Assembly (NCBI RefSeq): GCF_019754935.1
Contig: NZ_JAGSOA010000003.1
Span: forward strand, 372,001 to 436,000
Length of the DNA stretch: 64,000 bases
From: Corynebacterium parakroppenstedtii
Lineage (GTDB): Bacteria > Actinomycetota > Actinomycetes > Mycobacteriales > Mycobacteriaceae
Reading direction: 5' to 3'
This document shows positions 56,202 through 64,000 of this stretch, piece after piece. The notes under the pieces are model-generated. The model saw only the letters and a list, made by a program, of their open reading frames with translations, was not told the origin of the DNA and did no database searches. The stretch's first letter is position 1, and the number at the start of each line of letters is the position of its first letter. The position numbers were made by a program, and so were the translations under genes.

Positions 56202-57665
56202 CTACTCCGTCGGCATCGCGATATAGCGAACCTCCTGGTACTCCTCGATGCCGGCGTTTCCGCCTTCGCGGCCCAAGCCGGACTGCTTCACGCCACCAAA
56301 TGGAGCCGCGGCGTTGGACAACACTCCCACATTCAACCCGGCCATTCCAGCCTCGAGGTCCTCCGAGAACCGCAGCGCGCGCTGGACATTCGTCGTAAAT
56401 AAATAGGATGACAATCCATATTCGGTGTCATTGGCTAACTCAAGTGCCTGGCTTTCCGTAGAGAATGTCGTAATCGGGGCGACGGGCCCGAAAATCTCTT
56501 CCCGGAATACTCGCGCATCGGTTGGAACAGGATAAAGCACCGTCGGCTTATAGAAATAGCCCTTACCTTCAAGGGGTTCGCCACCGCAGAGCACCTTCGC
56601 GCCCTTCTCTTTAGCATCATCAACCAAAGCGGCCACGTTATCCAGGGCTTTCTTCTCAATCAGAGGGCCGCACGTCGTGTCCTCATCCAACCCATTTCCG
56701 CACGTCAGGTCACCCATTGCCTCGGCCAGCTTCTTCGAGAACTCCTCGGCCACCGACTCGTGCACAATAAATCGGTTCGCAGCCGTGCATGCCTCCCCCA
56801 TGTTCCGCATCTTTGCAACCATCGCGCCCTCAACCGCCTTATCCAGATCCGCGTCGTCAAAAACGACAAACGGAGCGTTGCCACCTAGCTCCATCGAGGT
56901 ACGCAACACATTCTTCGAGGCAGCTTCGAGCAGGTGCTTACCGACGCCCGTCGAACCGGTGAACGACATCTTGCGCAACCGCGAATCCCCCATGATCGGC
57001 TCCGACACTGACGACGCAGATTTCGACGGCACCACATTGACGACGCCATCAGGCACGCCGGCCTGACGAAGCAGCTCGACGAAGTACAGCGAGGTGAGAG
57101 GCGTCAGACGCGCGGGCTTCAACACGACGGTGCAGCCGGCAGCCAGCGCTGGGCCGATCTTGCGGGTGCCCATCGCGAGCGGGAAATTCCACGGTGTGAT
57201 GAGGAAACATGGCCCGACAGGGCGGCGAGAGACTAGGAACCGTAGAGTGCCCTCCGGACTCGTGGAATATTGACCCCCAATGCGGTTCGCTTCCTCAGAG
57301 AACCAGCGGAGGAACTCCCCGCCGTAAGTCACCTCGCCGCGGGATTCCGCGAGGGGCTTCCCCATTTCCAGCGTCATCAACGTGGCTAATTCCTCAGAGT
57401 TCTCTTGAACCAGGTCAAACGCCTTTTTTAGTATTGAGCTGCGCTCACGGGTCGACGTATGTGACCACTCGTATTGGGCATCGGATGCCGCGTCAAGAGC
57501 TTTAATGGCATCATCGCCCGTTGCGCTAGCCACGGTTGCAATGACCTCACCGGTGGCAGGGTTCTCCACATCAAACGTCTCTGAGCTAGACGAATCACCC
57601 CACTTCCCATTAATAAACAACTGGGTGGGAGTTTTCGCTATAAGCTCTTTTGGATCAATAGACAC
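56202..57665 (-). CDS. gabD: Succinate-semialdehyde dehydrogenase
   Basis: 487 residues from GTG 57665 (GAAAGG seven bases upstream; a longer GTG frame reaches 57692). ALDH family: TPWNFPLAMGTRKIGPAL, catalytic Glu259 (MELGGNAP), nucleophile Cys293 (GEACTAANRF), and C-terminal GLGREGGNAGIEEYQEVRY, typical of GabD. It converges on eutC. In an ethanolamine locus one would expect an acetaldehyde dehydrogenase here, but sequence favours the succinate-semialdehyde type. Confidence 0.93.
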   Translation of the reverse strand: MSIDPKELIAKTPTQLFINGKWGDSSSSETFDVENPATGEVIATVASATGDDAIKALDAASDAQYEWSHTSTRERSSILKKAFDLVQENSEELATLMTLEMGKPLAESRGEVTYGGEFLRWFSEEANRIGGQYSTSPEGTLRFLVSRRPVGPCFLITPWNFPLAMGTRKIGPALAAGCTVVLKPARLTPLTSLYFVELLRQAGVPDGVVNVVPSKSASSVSEPIMGDSRLRKMSFTGSTGVGKHLLEAASKNVLRTSMELGGNAPFVVFDDADLDKAVEGAMVAKMRNMGEACTAANRFIVHESVAEEFSKKLAEAMGDLTCGNGLDEDTTCGPLIEKKALDNVAALVDDAKEKGAKVLCGGEPLEGKGYFYKPTVLYPVPTDARVFREEIFGPVAPITTFSTESQALELANDTEYGLSSYLFTTNVQRALRFSEDLEAGMAGLNVGVLSNAAAPFGGVKQSGLGREGGNAGIEEYQEVRYIAMPTE

Positions 57666-57852
57666 AACGACGCCTTTCAGATTGATTGTCACAGATCAGT
57701 TGACTGTCACATGTAGGGATAACTGCCAGGGTAATCCCCGTTACACTTTTGCGTCGGGAAAGCGGAATAGTGGAGAAACACTGCTCCACCGGAATCAGAG
57801 GAGATATTATTACAGTTATTGTCACTACGCCAGCACATTGGAGATAAAAATA

Positions 57853-58035
57853 ATGGCAATACACGTCCATGCAACAGTTGAACCGGATGGAGAATGGTGG
57901 CTTGTCACCATCCCTAAGTACGACATTTTCGGTCAGGCAAATCGACGTGAAGATGCGGAAGCCGTTGCAAAAGAAAGCGCCGCATTATGGTTTGATACCG
58001 AAGAAGAAAACATCGAAGTCACCCTCGACAACTAA
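57853..58035 (+). CDS. HicB-like small protein, orphan antitoxin type
   Basis: 60 residues from ATG 57853 with GGAGATA upstream. The fold pattern (VHATVEPDGEWWLVTIPKYD ... GQANRREDAEAVAKESAALWF) is that of HicB-like partial RNase H antitoxins. No HicA-type toxin of about 60 residues with a conserved His lies on either side, and there is no DNA-binding tail. It could be a leftover antitoxin or an unrelated regulator. The longer frame starting at 57505 is read-through of the gabD antisense strand. Confidence 0.7.
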   Translation: MAIHVHATVEPDGEWWLVTIPKYDIFGQANRREDAEAVAKESAALWFDTEEENIEVTLDN

Positions 58036-58138
58036 AAGCACAATGGGGAAACGCCCGTTTTCTCGGCTTTTGCCATCGGCTTTCTTATAACGGGGGACTA
58101 TCACCATTGTCATTTCAGCCGCCGTTAACTCCCCACCA

Positions 58139-59299
58139 TTACCGACGCTTACCACTGCGTAGTAAAAACACATTGCTGATAGCAAAAGCGGCGACGATGG
58201 CACACACGATGGCGACAACATAAGGTTGACCGCCCACAATTCCTGCGCCGAGAGCCGGGACGGCCGTAGCCACGTAACCGACCACGTAGTACGTCGATAC
58301 TGTCTTGGCTTTATCGGATCGTGGCGATAGTTCGGCTGTGCCAGCCAACGAAGTGCGAAAACTGATTCCCTGCCCAATACCTGAAATACAGATGCCGAAC
58401 CAGGCCACGATGGGCTCGCCAATGATGAGGGACACCGCGGTGGATCCCAGGCCCACCACCAAAATAATCATTCCAGCCGCCAAACTTGGCTCGCGGGGAA
58501 GAAATGCCATCCCAATTTGAGTTGCCGCGGAAACGGCAAGCATGAGAAACGTCGTAAAGGCCATGCCCAGTTGGCTGGATACTCCTAAGCCTTTCATGCT
58601 GAGTGGGACGACAGACTGGAAAAGACCGTTTGTACCGTAGGCAACTCCAATGGCGACAGCGAACGGAATGAAAGCAGACACGAGATTCTTCGGAACGCCG
58701 ATCTGAACGTTTAGCCTCAGCCGTTCTCGATTCTCGAGAGTCTCGGTGATTAATAACACCAGCGCGCCTGCTATGACGGTCAGAATTCCGTAAATGATGA
58801 AAGGAATTCTTAGTGGTAATCCCGAATGTAAGGCAATGAACGCGCCAAACAAAGGCCCGAGAGCCAAGCTCAATGATGTGTAAATCGTGCTCAAAAGGGC
58901 ACCCAAGGCAGGAGATATCGCCTCCTGCAGAGCCGCCGTAAACGCACCAGTGCATAACCCCACCGATAACCCGGATAGTGTGCGGGCAATACACAAACCA
59001 GGGAAATTAGTTGTCAGTGTAAAGGTCACACTCGAGGCCAACGAGAGACCAACACACGTCAAAATAACTGGTTTTCTTCCCACAGTGTCAGAAACGTGAC
59101 CAAACAATAAGGCAATAACGACACCCACGACATAAAAAGAAAAGAAGACGACAGTTGAGCTGGAACCCAGCCCCCAATCCCGCTGATATATCGAATACAG
59201 CCCCGACGGAATCGTCGACCCGAGTACGACCATCGTCATTCCGTACGACAGTGCTACACCGTCGTAAAGTCGTCGCACCGTATCGTTCATCGCGCTCAT
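58139..59299 (-). CDS. Major facilitator superfamily transporter
   Basis: 386 residues, 12 hydrophobic helices in two halves; the loop GHVSDTVGRKPVIL is the MFS signature between helices 2 and 3. Substrate unknown; a drug or sugar exporter is possible. No regulator adjoins. A weak inverted repeat (GAAAC-GCCC-GTTTTC near 58049) lies downstream. Confidence 0.85.
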   Translation of the reverse strand: MSAMNDTVRRLYDGVALSYGMTMVVLGSTIPSGLYSIYQRDWGLGSSSTVVFFSFYVVGVVIALLFGHVSDTVGRKPVILTCVGLSLASSVTFTLTTNFPGLCIARTLSGLSVGLCTGAFTAALQEAISPALGALLSTIYTSLSLALGPLFGAFIALHSGLPLRIPFIIYGILTVIAGALVLLITETLENRERLRLNVQIGVPKNLVSAFIPFAVAIGVAYGTNGLFQSVVPLSMKGLGVSSQLGMAFTTFLMLAVSAATQIGMAFLPREPSLAAGMIILVVGLGSTAVSLIIGEPIVAWFGICISGIGQGISFRTSLAGTAELSPRSDKAKTVSTYYVVGYVATAVPALGAGIVGGQPYVVAIVCAIVAAFAISNVFLLRSGKRR

Positions 59300-59433
59300 A
59301 TCCCGACCCCCTCACAGATCATCAACCCACGTCGATCAAGCCCCTACTCCGTCCTCCAGCATGAAGTTAGGTTTCGTTAGGGAATACTGTAGACAAAGAA
59401 TCAACGACGGTGAGGGGAAACCGGAAGAATGCG

Positions 59434-59481
59434 AAAGTCCCCGTCGGCTGAAACCCTTGCAGGATCACAACCAACGGGGAC
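59434..59481 (-). terminator. Terminator of tRNA-Leu
   Basis: GTCCCCGTCGG (59437-59447) and CCAACGGGGAC (59471-59481) pair with one mismatch; on the minus strand the stem ends in GGGGACTTTCGC, giving a short T run. Confidence 0.65.
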
Positions 59482-59501
59482 TAACACTCACAATGAAGTT
59501 G

Positions 59502-59585
59502 TGGGCGAAGGGGGACTTGAACCCCCACGTCCGTAAAGGACACTGGCACCTGAAGCCAGCGCGTCTGCCATTCCGCCACTCGCCC
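59502..59585 (-). tRNA. tRNA-Leu (CAG)
   Basis: On the minus strand GGGCGAG pairs with TTCGCCC (one G-U), the anticodon loop TTCAGGT is closed by CTGGC/GCCAG, the long variable arm has GTGTCC, and the T arm is GGGGGTTCAAGTCCCCC. The 3' CCA is not encoded. Confidence 0.94.
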
Positions 59586-60005
59586 GAAACAACGCACGTC
59601 AGCTTAGCACGACGTCCCGCGTCGAAAACAAAAGAGCAGGTCAAAGACTTGCAAAAGTCCACAGACTAGTCCACGAACTCATCGAAAACACCCCTATACC
59701 TCTTAATATGTCAGCTTCATATCTCATACATTTCGTATTCATATCGCGCACAATCCCGTCGATAGTGATCGAACTCGACGAAAAACCTGGACGTAGTACG
59801 CTGCTCTCCTATGTATTTACGAAAGAAATTCGTATAATGACCTGAACTTCTCTCAAATGGCATAGCGTAGAGAACAACACGGTCACATCAAGAACGATCG
59901 CAGATCAGGGAAGAACCGCGGCTGAGCACACACTGCTTGCCATCAGCCGCACATGAGTGCAGCCCTGGATTTTCGCGCGATGCCAAGAAAGGTGTCCCAG
60001 TTCAT
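59586..60005. other. Intergenic region before fhaA
   Basis: 420 bases. It contains a TATAAT -10 element at 59833-59838 overlapped by the inverted repeat TACGAA-AGAAA-TTCGTA (59818-59834). The transcript leader to fhaA would be about 160 bases. No other coding frame is supported. Confidence 0.55.
59818..59838 (+). promoter_or_regulatory. fhaA operon promoter with overlapping inverted repeat
   Basis: A consensus -10 TATAAT (59833-59838) begins inside the second arm of TACGAA...TTCGTA. A factor on the repeat would block RNA polymerase. A good -35 is not evident. Confidence 0.55.
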
Positions 60006-60992
60006 ATGGATATGCTCGGGCGTTTCCGAAAGCTCGATAGCTCCCTGCAACGCGGCATGGATAATGGATTCGCACGCGTCTTCGGCGGGTCCGTCGTCCC
60101 TGCCGAAATTGAGGAACTCTTGAAGCAAGAGGCCGAGGATTCCTTGGTTTATGGACCCCACGGCACTCTATATGCCCCCGACCGGTACGTCGTCTACCTT
60201 GCAGCAAAAGACTTGGACAAAATTAACGACGCCGATCCGGACCTGAACTACGACCTCTCTGACCTGCTTGGACGCTTCATCCGCAACGAAGGATGGCGCA
60301 CCTACGAAGCCGTCACTGTGGACCTCAAAAGCGACAAAGGCCTGCACACCGGCCAACTGAAGTGCCACTCCTCCGTTTCGGAGCACCAGGATGCGCGGCC
60401 AGTGAGCCCACCCACCGAGGTCTACGCCTCACATCAAAACGACTCCGCCAACCAGGAGCAGCCGGGGCAGTCGGGGCAACCAGAGGGACAATCTGGCTAC
60501 CCTCACAGCGTCGACTATGACAGCTACCGCCATGCACAAGCGTGGTCCGAAGTTGCCGACGCCGCCGACACTGCTAACCCCGCCCCGGGAACAGGGCACG
60601 TCTCCCCCGCCGATGCCGCAGCATCGCCGAACGTGCAGGACAACGGCGGTTATGCCCCAGGACAGGCGTCGGTAAGCGGACAGGCAAGCGAACAAGCGGC
60701 CGTCACCCTCTTACTTCAAGACGGGTCCTCCCGGACATACCACGTACACGAAGGAACAAATATCATCGGGCGCGGTAACCAGGTGGATTTCCGCCTCCCC
60801 GACACCGGCGTATCGCGGCGACACGCCGAACTCGTGTGGGACGGGAAAGAAGCCGTCCTGGTGGATCTACATTCGACCAACGGCACCACCGTCAACGACA
60901 CCCCGATCGACAACTGGCTGCTGGCCGACGGAGACGTCATCACCGTCGGACACTCTTATATAGAGGTGCGAATCAACACGCCTCAGAAGTAG
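60006..60992 (+). CDS. fhaA: FHA-domain protein FhaA (DUF3662-FHA)
   Basis: 328 residues from ATG 60006. The N-terminal DUF3662 domain (LGRFRKLDSSLQRGMDNGFARVFGG ... WRTYEAVTVDLKSDKG) precedes a Gln/Ser/Pro/Ala-rich linker (about 150-235) and an FHA domain (IIGRGNQVDFRLPDTGVSRRHAEL ... DLHSTNGTTVND) that reads phosphothreonine on Ser/Thr kinase targets. In mycobacteria FhaA binds phosphorylated MviN to restrain peptidoglycan synthesis. First gene of the operon ending in pknA/pknB in corynebacteria; GAAAGG lies upstream. Confidence 0.93.
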   Translation: MDMLGRFRKLDSSLQRGMDNGFARVFGGSVVPAEIEELLKQEAEDSLVYGPHGTLYAPDRYVVYLAAKDLDKINDADPDLNYDLSDLLGRFIRNEGWRTYEAVTVDLKSDKGLHTGQLKCHSSVSEHQDARPVSPPTEVYASHQNDSANQEQPGQSGQPEGQSGYPHSVDYDSYRHAQAWSEVADAADTANPAPGTGHVSPADAAASPNVQDNGGYAPGQASVSGQASEQAAVTLLLQDGSSRTYHVHEGTNIIGRGNQVDFRLPDTGVSRRHAELVWDGKEAVLVDLHSTNGTTVNDTPIDNWLLADGDVITVGHSYIEVRINTPQK

Positions 60993-61311
60993 GCCCACGG
61001 ACGTAAAACCGGAGTGCGAACTCAGGGGCCGCGTCCGCGTGAGAAACTAGCTCGACGCAGACCAAACTCCGCGGCGGTACCGTCGTCGATAGTGGTGTGA
61101 ATACCGACGCTGACACCGTCGAAAAGCTTTACCGCACCTCTACGAACACGGGCTTTATGCTGCGGGGTTGGCGCGCGGGCACACCAAAGAAGGTAAAGTA
61201 GGGCACGACTTGAATCGGTGGGGTGTCCAGGTGTGCCTGTAAGCTCACTATCCAGCTGGCGCACATGGAGCCACAACCGATGCTGCTGCACAACCAAGGA
61301 GGATGCCCACC
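60993..61311. other. Intergenic region between fhaA and fhaB
   Basis: 319 bases. A weak promoter can be drawn (TTGAAT at 61211-61216, TGTAAG further on), as could a leader hairpin. Nothing stronger is seen, and no small gene is supported. Confidence 0.35.
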
Positions 61312-61812
61312 ATGCAAAGCACGGTGTTGTTTCTCGTTAAACTAGCCATCCTCATCCTGCTCTGGCTCTTCATCGCGCTCACCCTGCGCGCTCTCAAACG
61401 GGATTCGGCTACGCCCTCAGCCACCGTGCTCGCGGCACCCGCCGTAGCAGCGCCCCAAGGCGGGCCTGACCAGACCGTCGCCCCCAACGCCGACGGCAGA
61501 CGGAACCAGCGAAATAAGGCCCCACTCTCGGAACTCGTCGTGACCAACGGGCCCCAGAGAGGACAAACGATCGACCTGACGTCGCAATCTGAAGTGTTCG
61601 TCGGACGAGCATCGTCGTGCACACTTGTCCTCAGCGATGACTACGCTTCATCCCGTCACGCGCGGTTCATCCGAAACGGAAACGACTGGTTCGTGGAAGA
61701 TCTAGAATCGCGCAACGGGACGTACCTCAACGAGCAACGCATCGACCAGCTAGAAACCCTCACCCGCGGAGATGCCATCCGCGTCGGCCGAACCACACTG
61801 CACGTGCAGTAG
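61312..61812 (+). CDS. fhaB: FHA-domain protein FhaB (FipA-interacting type)
   Basis: 166 residues from ATG 61312, with GGAGG nine bases upstream (ATG 61303 would be too close). An N-terminal membrane helix (LVKLAILILLWLFIALTLRAL), a basic linker, and an FHA domain near residues 70-160 with GRASSCTLVLSDDYASSRHA and ESRNGTYLNEQ. It binds phosphothreonine at the division site and acts with PstP and RodA. It precedes pstP by 14 bases. Confidence 0.94.
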   Translation: MQSTVLFLVKLAILILLWLFIALTLRALKRDSATPSATVLAAPAVAAPQGGPDQTVAPNADGRRNQRNKAPLSELVVTNGPQRGQTIDLTSQSEVFVGRASSCTLVLSDDYASSRHARFIRNGNDWFVEDLESRNGTYLNEQRIDQLETLTRGDAIRVGRTTLHVQ

Positions 61813-61826
61813 GAAGGGATCATTAG

Positions 61827-63536
61827 ATGACATATGCCCTGACCTACGCGGCCGCATCGCACGTAGGACTGATCCGCGGAAATAACGAAGACTCTGCCTA
61901 CGCAGGCCCCCACCTGCTGGCACTGGCCGACGGCATGGGCGGACATGCGGCGGGAGAAATAGCCTCCCAGCTCATGATTTCCCACATTGCCCACGTCGAC
62001 GATGTGGGACCCGGCGACGACATGTGCGGGCAGCTGGCCGACGCGATGGCCGAAGGTAACGCTGCTATCGCTAACCAGATCGACATCAACCCCGCCACCG
62101 AGGGCATGGGGTGCACCCTCGACGCCTTCTTCTTCAACGACGACACCCTCGCCATCTGCCACGTCGGCGACTCACGCGGATACCTCTACCGCGACGGACA
62201 ACTAGAGCAAATTACCAAAGACGACACCTACGTCCAATCCCTTGTCGACGAAGGCCAGCTGGCGCCCGAAGACGTCTCCAACCACCCGCAGCGCTCCCTC
62301 ATCCTGAAAGCGCTGACAGGCCGCCCCGTGGAGCCCACCCTGATGCTCCGCGACGTCCGCCCCGGTGACCGCTACCTCCTGTGCTCCGACGGCCTCTCTG
62401 ACCCCGTCAGCCACGACACCATCGCGGATATCGTCTCCCGTGGCACACTCGACCAAGCTGCCGAGCGCCTTATCGACCTCGCTCTACGCAGCGGCGGCCC
62501 CGATAACGTCACCGTCGTTCTCGGAGAAATCGTCGACACCAGCGACGACGACTACGCCCCGGCCGCACCTCTCCTCGTCGGTGCGCTCGATCCGGAACAG
62601 ACCGACGTCGCCCGGCCTGATACCGCAGCCGGCCGAGCCGTCGGCATGAAGCTTATACAACAGAACAAGGAAGCCCAGGCCCAACGAAATCCTGGAGCGC
62701 GCTCCGGATCGCAACCGGCGTCACCCAACAACGGTGGTGGCCCCTCCGACAACGGGAGAACACACACATCCCGGGGTGACCTTGCCGATTCCGCACACAG
62801 TGGTACATCCGCCGGGGCCAATGAACGTAGTAGCACAGCAGGTCGTGGTGCGAAGGACAGTACTGATTCCACCCACGGTTCAGCCGTCGCCGGAGGACAC
62901 GGCCATAACCACGAAAAACACAATAAGAAAAAAGGGCGTCGCATCGGTCTCACGGTGGGCGTCATTGTTCTTATCCTCGCCGTCGTCATCGGTGCCGGCG
63001 GATGGTGGGCGAAGAAAACACTAGATAACCGCTATTACATCGCCACCGACAACAACGAACTCGTCGTCTATAAAGGTGCAGACGAAACAATCCTCGGAAA
63101 AACGCTCCACAGCACGTACCAACGCGCATGTTTGGACGCCAAGGGCAACCTCACGCTGCTGGACGCGAACTCCACTAAGAAATGCCACCGCTTCCAACTC
63201 ACCGATCTTCCGCCATCGACGCGGACAAACGTCGACAATCTGCCATCGGGGGACTACAACGACGTCCAAACACAAATGGAGCGACTAGCTAAGCAGGCGC
63301 TCCCTGTGTGCGTGACCCGCGAATCATCGCACGGCAACGCCGATAATCCCGACGCAGCCCGCGACAACCGCAGTGGTGAGCCACACGCGCCCTCCGACGC
63401 GGCAACCAGTGGCGAACCCGCACCGAGCGCACCCAGTGCTGGCGGATCCGCAGCCAACAACGCCTCGGGAGACACCGCCAACGGGCAACCCGGAGACCTC
63501 ACCACACCTGGTGACACATGCCGGGAGGTGAAATAA
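61827..63536 (+). CDS. pstP: Ser/Thr protein phosphatase PstP (PP2C family)
   Basis: 569 residues; removes phosphate from PknA/PknB targets. The PP2C catalytic domain occupies 1-235: NNEDSAY (Asp22), LADGMGGHAAG (Asp35), GMGCTLDAFFF, HVGDSRGYL, SDGLSDPVS and GGPDNVTVVL, with the metal-binding acids in place. An Arg/Gly/Ser-rich linker leads to one membrane helix (about 374-395, LTVGVIVLILAVVIGAGGWW) and an outer domain with Cys-containing segments and a Ser/Ala/Pro tail. Spaced for coupling with fhaB and overlapping the rodA ribosome site. Confidence 0.95.
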   Translation: MTYALTYAAASHVGLIRGNNEDSAYAGPHLLALADGMGGHAAGEIASQLMISHIAHVDDVGPGDDMCGQLADAMAEGNAAIANQIDINPATEGMGCTLDAFFFNDDTLAICHVGDSRGYLYRDGQLEQITKDDTYVQSLVDEGQLAPEDVSNHPQRSLILKALTGRPVEPTLMLRDVRPGDRYLLCSDGLSDPVSHDTIADIVSRGTLDQAAERLIDLALRSGGPDNVTVVLGEIVDTSDDDYAPAAPLLVGALDPEQTDVARPDTAAGRAVGMKLIQQNKEAQAQRNPGARSGSQPASPNNGGGPSDNGRTHTSRGDLADSAHSGTSAGANERSSTAGRGAKDSTDSTHGSAVAGGHGHNHEKHNKKKGRRIGLTVGVIVLILAVVIGAGGWWAKKTLDNRYYIATDNNELVVYKGADETILGKTLHSTYQRACLDAKGNLTLLDANSTKKCHRFQLTDLPPSTRTNVDNLPSGDYNDVQTQMERLAKQALPVCVTRESSHGNADNPDAARDNRSGEPHAPSDAATSGEPAPSAPSAGGSAANNASGDTANGQPGDLTTPGDTCREVK

Positions 63537-64000
63537 ATGACCTATTCACACCCATCGACAGCGGGAAACGCCGTCGCGTACCCGGCAACGACAACCGGGC
63601 AGGCAACCGACAACACGGGACCCATTGCGCGGCCCAAACGGCCACGGCGCTGGATCGAACTCGGGCTGCTGCTGGCTGTCACCGCGATCCTCGCTTTGGC
63701 GGTGATCGCCGTCGAAATCGCGGCTAACCACCCGCTGACCACGGATGTTGCCTACCTCCTCGGCGGGTTCATCATCATTTTCACCGTCGCCCACCTCGTG
63801 ATTCTGTGGAAAGCGCCCTACTCCGACCAGATCATGCTTCCCGTCGCGGCGTTGCTCAACGCCATCGGCCTCGTCATGATTTACCGGCTGGACCTGGCCA
63901 CGGGGAATAACCTTGTCCGCTCACAGATCATGTGGACGGTGATCGGTGTAACCATGATGGTCGCCGTCATCGTCGGACTTCGCGACCACCGATCCCTCCA
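63537..64000 (+). CDS. rodA: RodA/FtsW-family glycosyltransferase (partial)
   Basis: Starts ATG 63537 directly after the pstP stop, with GGGAGG upstream. The first 154 codons encode a basic cytoplasmic lead (RPKRPRRWIELGL) and at least four membrane helices (LLLAVTAILALAVIAV; AYLLGGFIIIFTVAHLVI; PVAALLNAIGLVMIYRLD; IMWTVIGVTMMVAVIVGL), the N-terminal half of a SEDS protein. The MIYRLD motif is typical of RodA. It runs off the right edge. The usual operon continues with pbpA, pknA and pknB. Confidence 0.93.
   Translation, partial: MTYSHPSTAGNAVAYPATTTGQATDNTGPIARPKRPRRWIELGLLLAVTAILALAVIAVEIAANHPLTTDVAYLLGGFIIIFTVAHLVILWKAPYSDQIMLPVAALLNAIGLVMIYRLDLATGNNLVRSQIMWTVIGVTMMVAVIVGLRDHRSL

Noticed and set aside
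57505-57852. Extended N terminus of the HicB-like frame
   Set aside because: It is antisense to gabD; a ribosome site and ATG occur only at 57853.

Overview
The window looks like a piece of a Corynebacterium chromosome. The evidence is gene content: an actinobacterial LysC with an internal beta-subunit start, the long actinobacterial LeuA, the MurT/GatD pair, the aspT-dnaX-ybaB-recR run, and the FhaA-FhaB-PstP-RodA cell-division/phosphosignalling operon at the right edge. A probable tuberculostearic acid (10-methyl-stearate) locus and many lipoproteins fit a lipophilic species of the C. kroppenstedtii type; that species assignment is inference only.

Layout. 0-4 kb: partial lysC (minus), a DMT-type membrane protein, and leuA behind a short leucine-rich leader peptide. 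4-6.2 kb: a succinate-semialdehyde dehydrogenase and the remnant of an SDR gene. 6.2-10.7 kb: a DnaQ-like protein and the murT-gatD pair that amidates lipid II. 10.7-15.3 kb: an FAD oxidoreductase and two tandem cyclopropane-synthase-like methyltransferases. 15.3-17.8 kb: tgt and gluQ (tRNA Q34 modification). 18-20 kb: gntK-gntP (gluconate). 20-24.3 kb: a BCCT transporter and a fructose-type PTS permease. 24.3-33.1 kb is a surface/secreted accessory region: a secreted propeller-like protein, a lipoprotein, two related N/Q/P-rich membrane-anchored proteins flanking a TsuA-TusA sulfur-uptake fusion, and a trypsin-like protease. 33.4-37.2 kb: trhO and the PTS-dependent dihydroxyacetone kinase operon dhaKLM. 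37.2-39.8 kb: an AT-richer pair made of a lipoprotein and a PPE/WXG-like helical protein. 40.2-47.8 kb: ffs (SRP RNA), tRNA-Ser, a lipoprotein, aspT, an unknown gene, dnaX, ybaB and recR. 47.9-51.4 kb: a small membrane protein, an aldehyde dehydrogenase, a Nudix-LOG fusion and a duplicated His-rich protein. 51.5-52.4 kb: a duplicated terminator cassette flanking a small gene. 52.5-57.7 kb: an ethanolamine locus with a broken eutB, and gabD. 57.8-59.6 kb: an orphan HicB-like protein, an MFS transporter and tRNA-Leu. 60-64 kb: fhaA, fhaB, pstP and the start of rodA.

How they work together. Carbon entry is prominent: PTS sugar uptake, dihydroxyacetone, gluconate, and aldehydes/succinate semialdehyde. 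The ethanolamine route appears decayed because eutB is frameshifted. Cell-envelope genes (MurT/GatD, FHA proteins, PstP, RodA) and the methyl-branched lipid locus make up the second theme. Compared with the C. glutamicum order as I remember it, the aspT-dnaX-ybaB-recR block is inverted and displaced from gatD-murT-dnaQ-leuA-lysC by about 30 kb of accessory genes.
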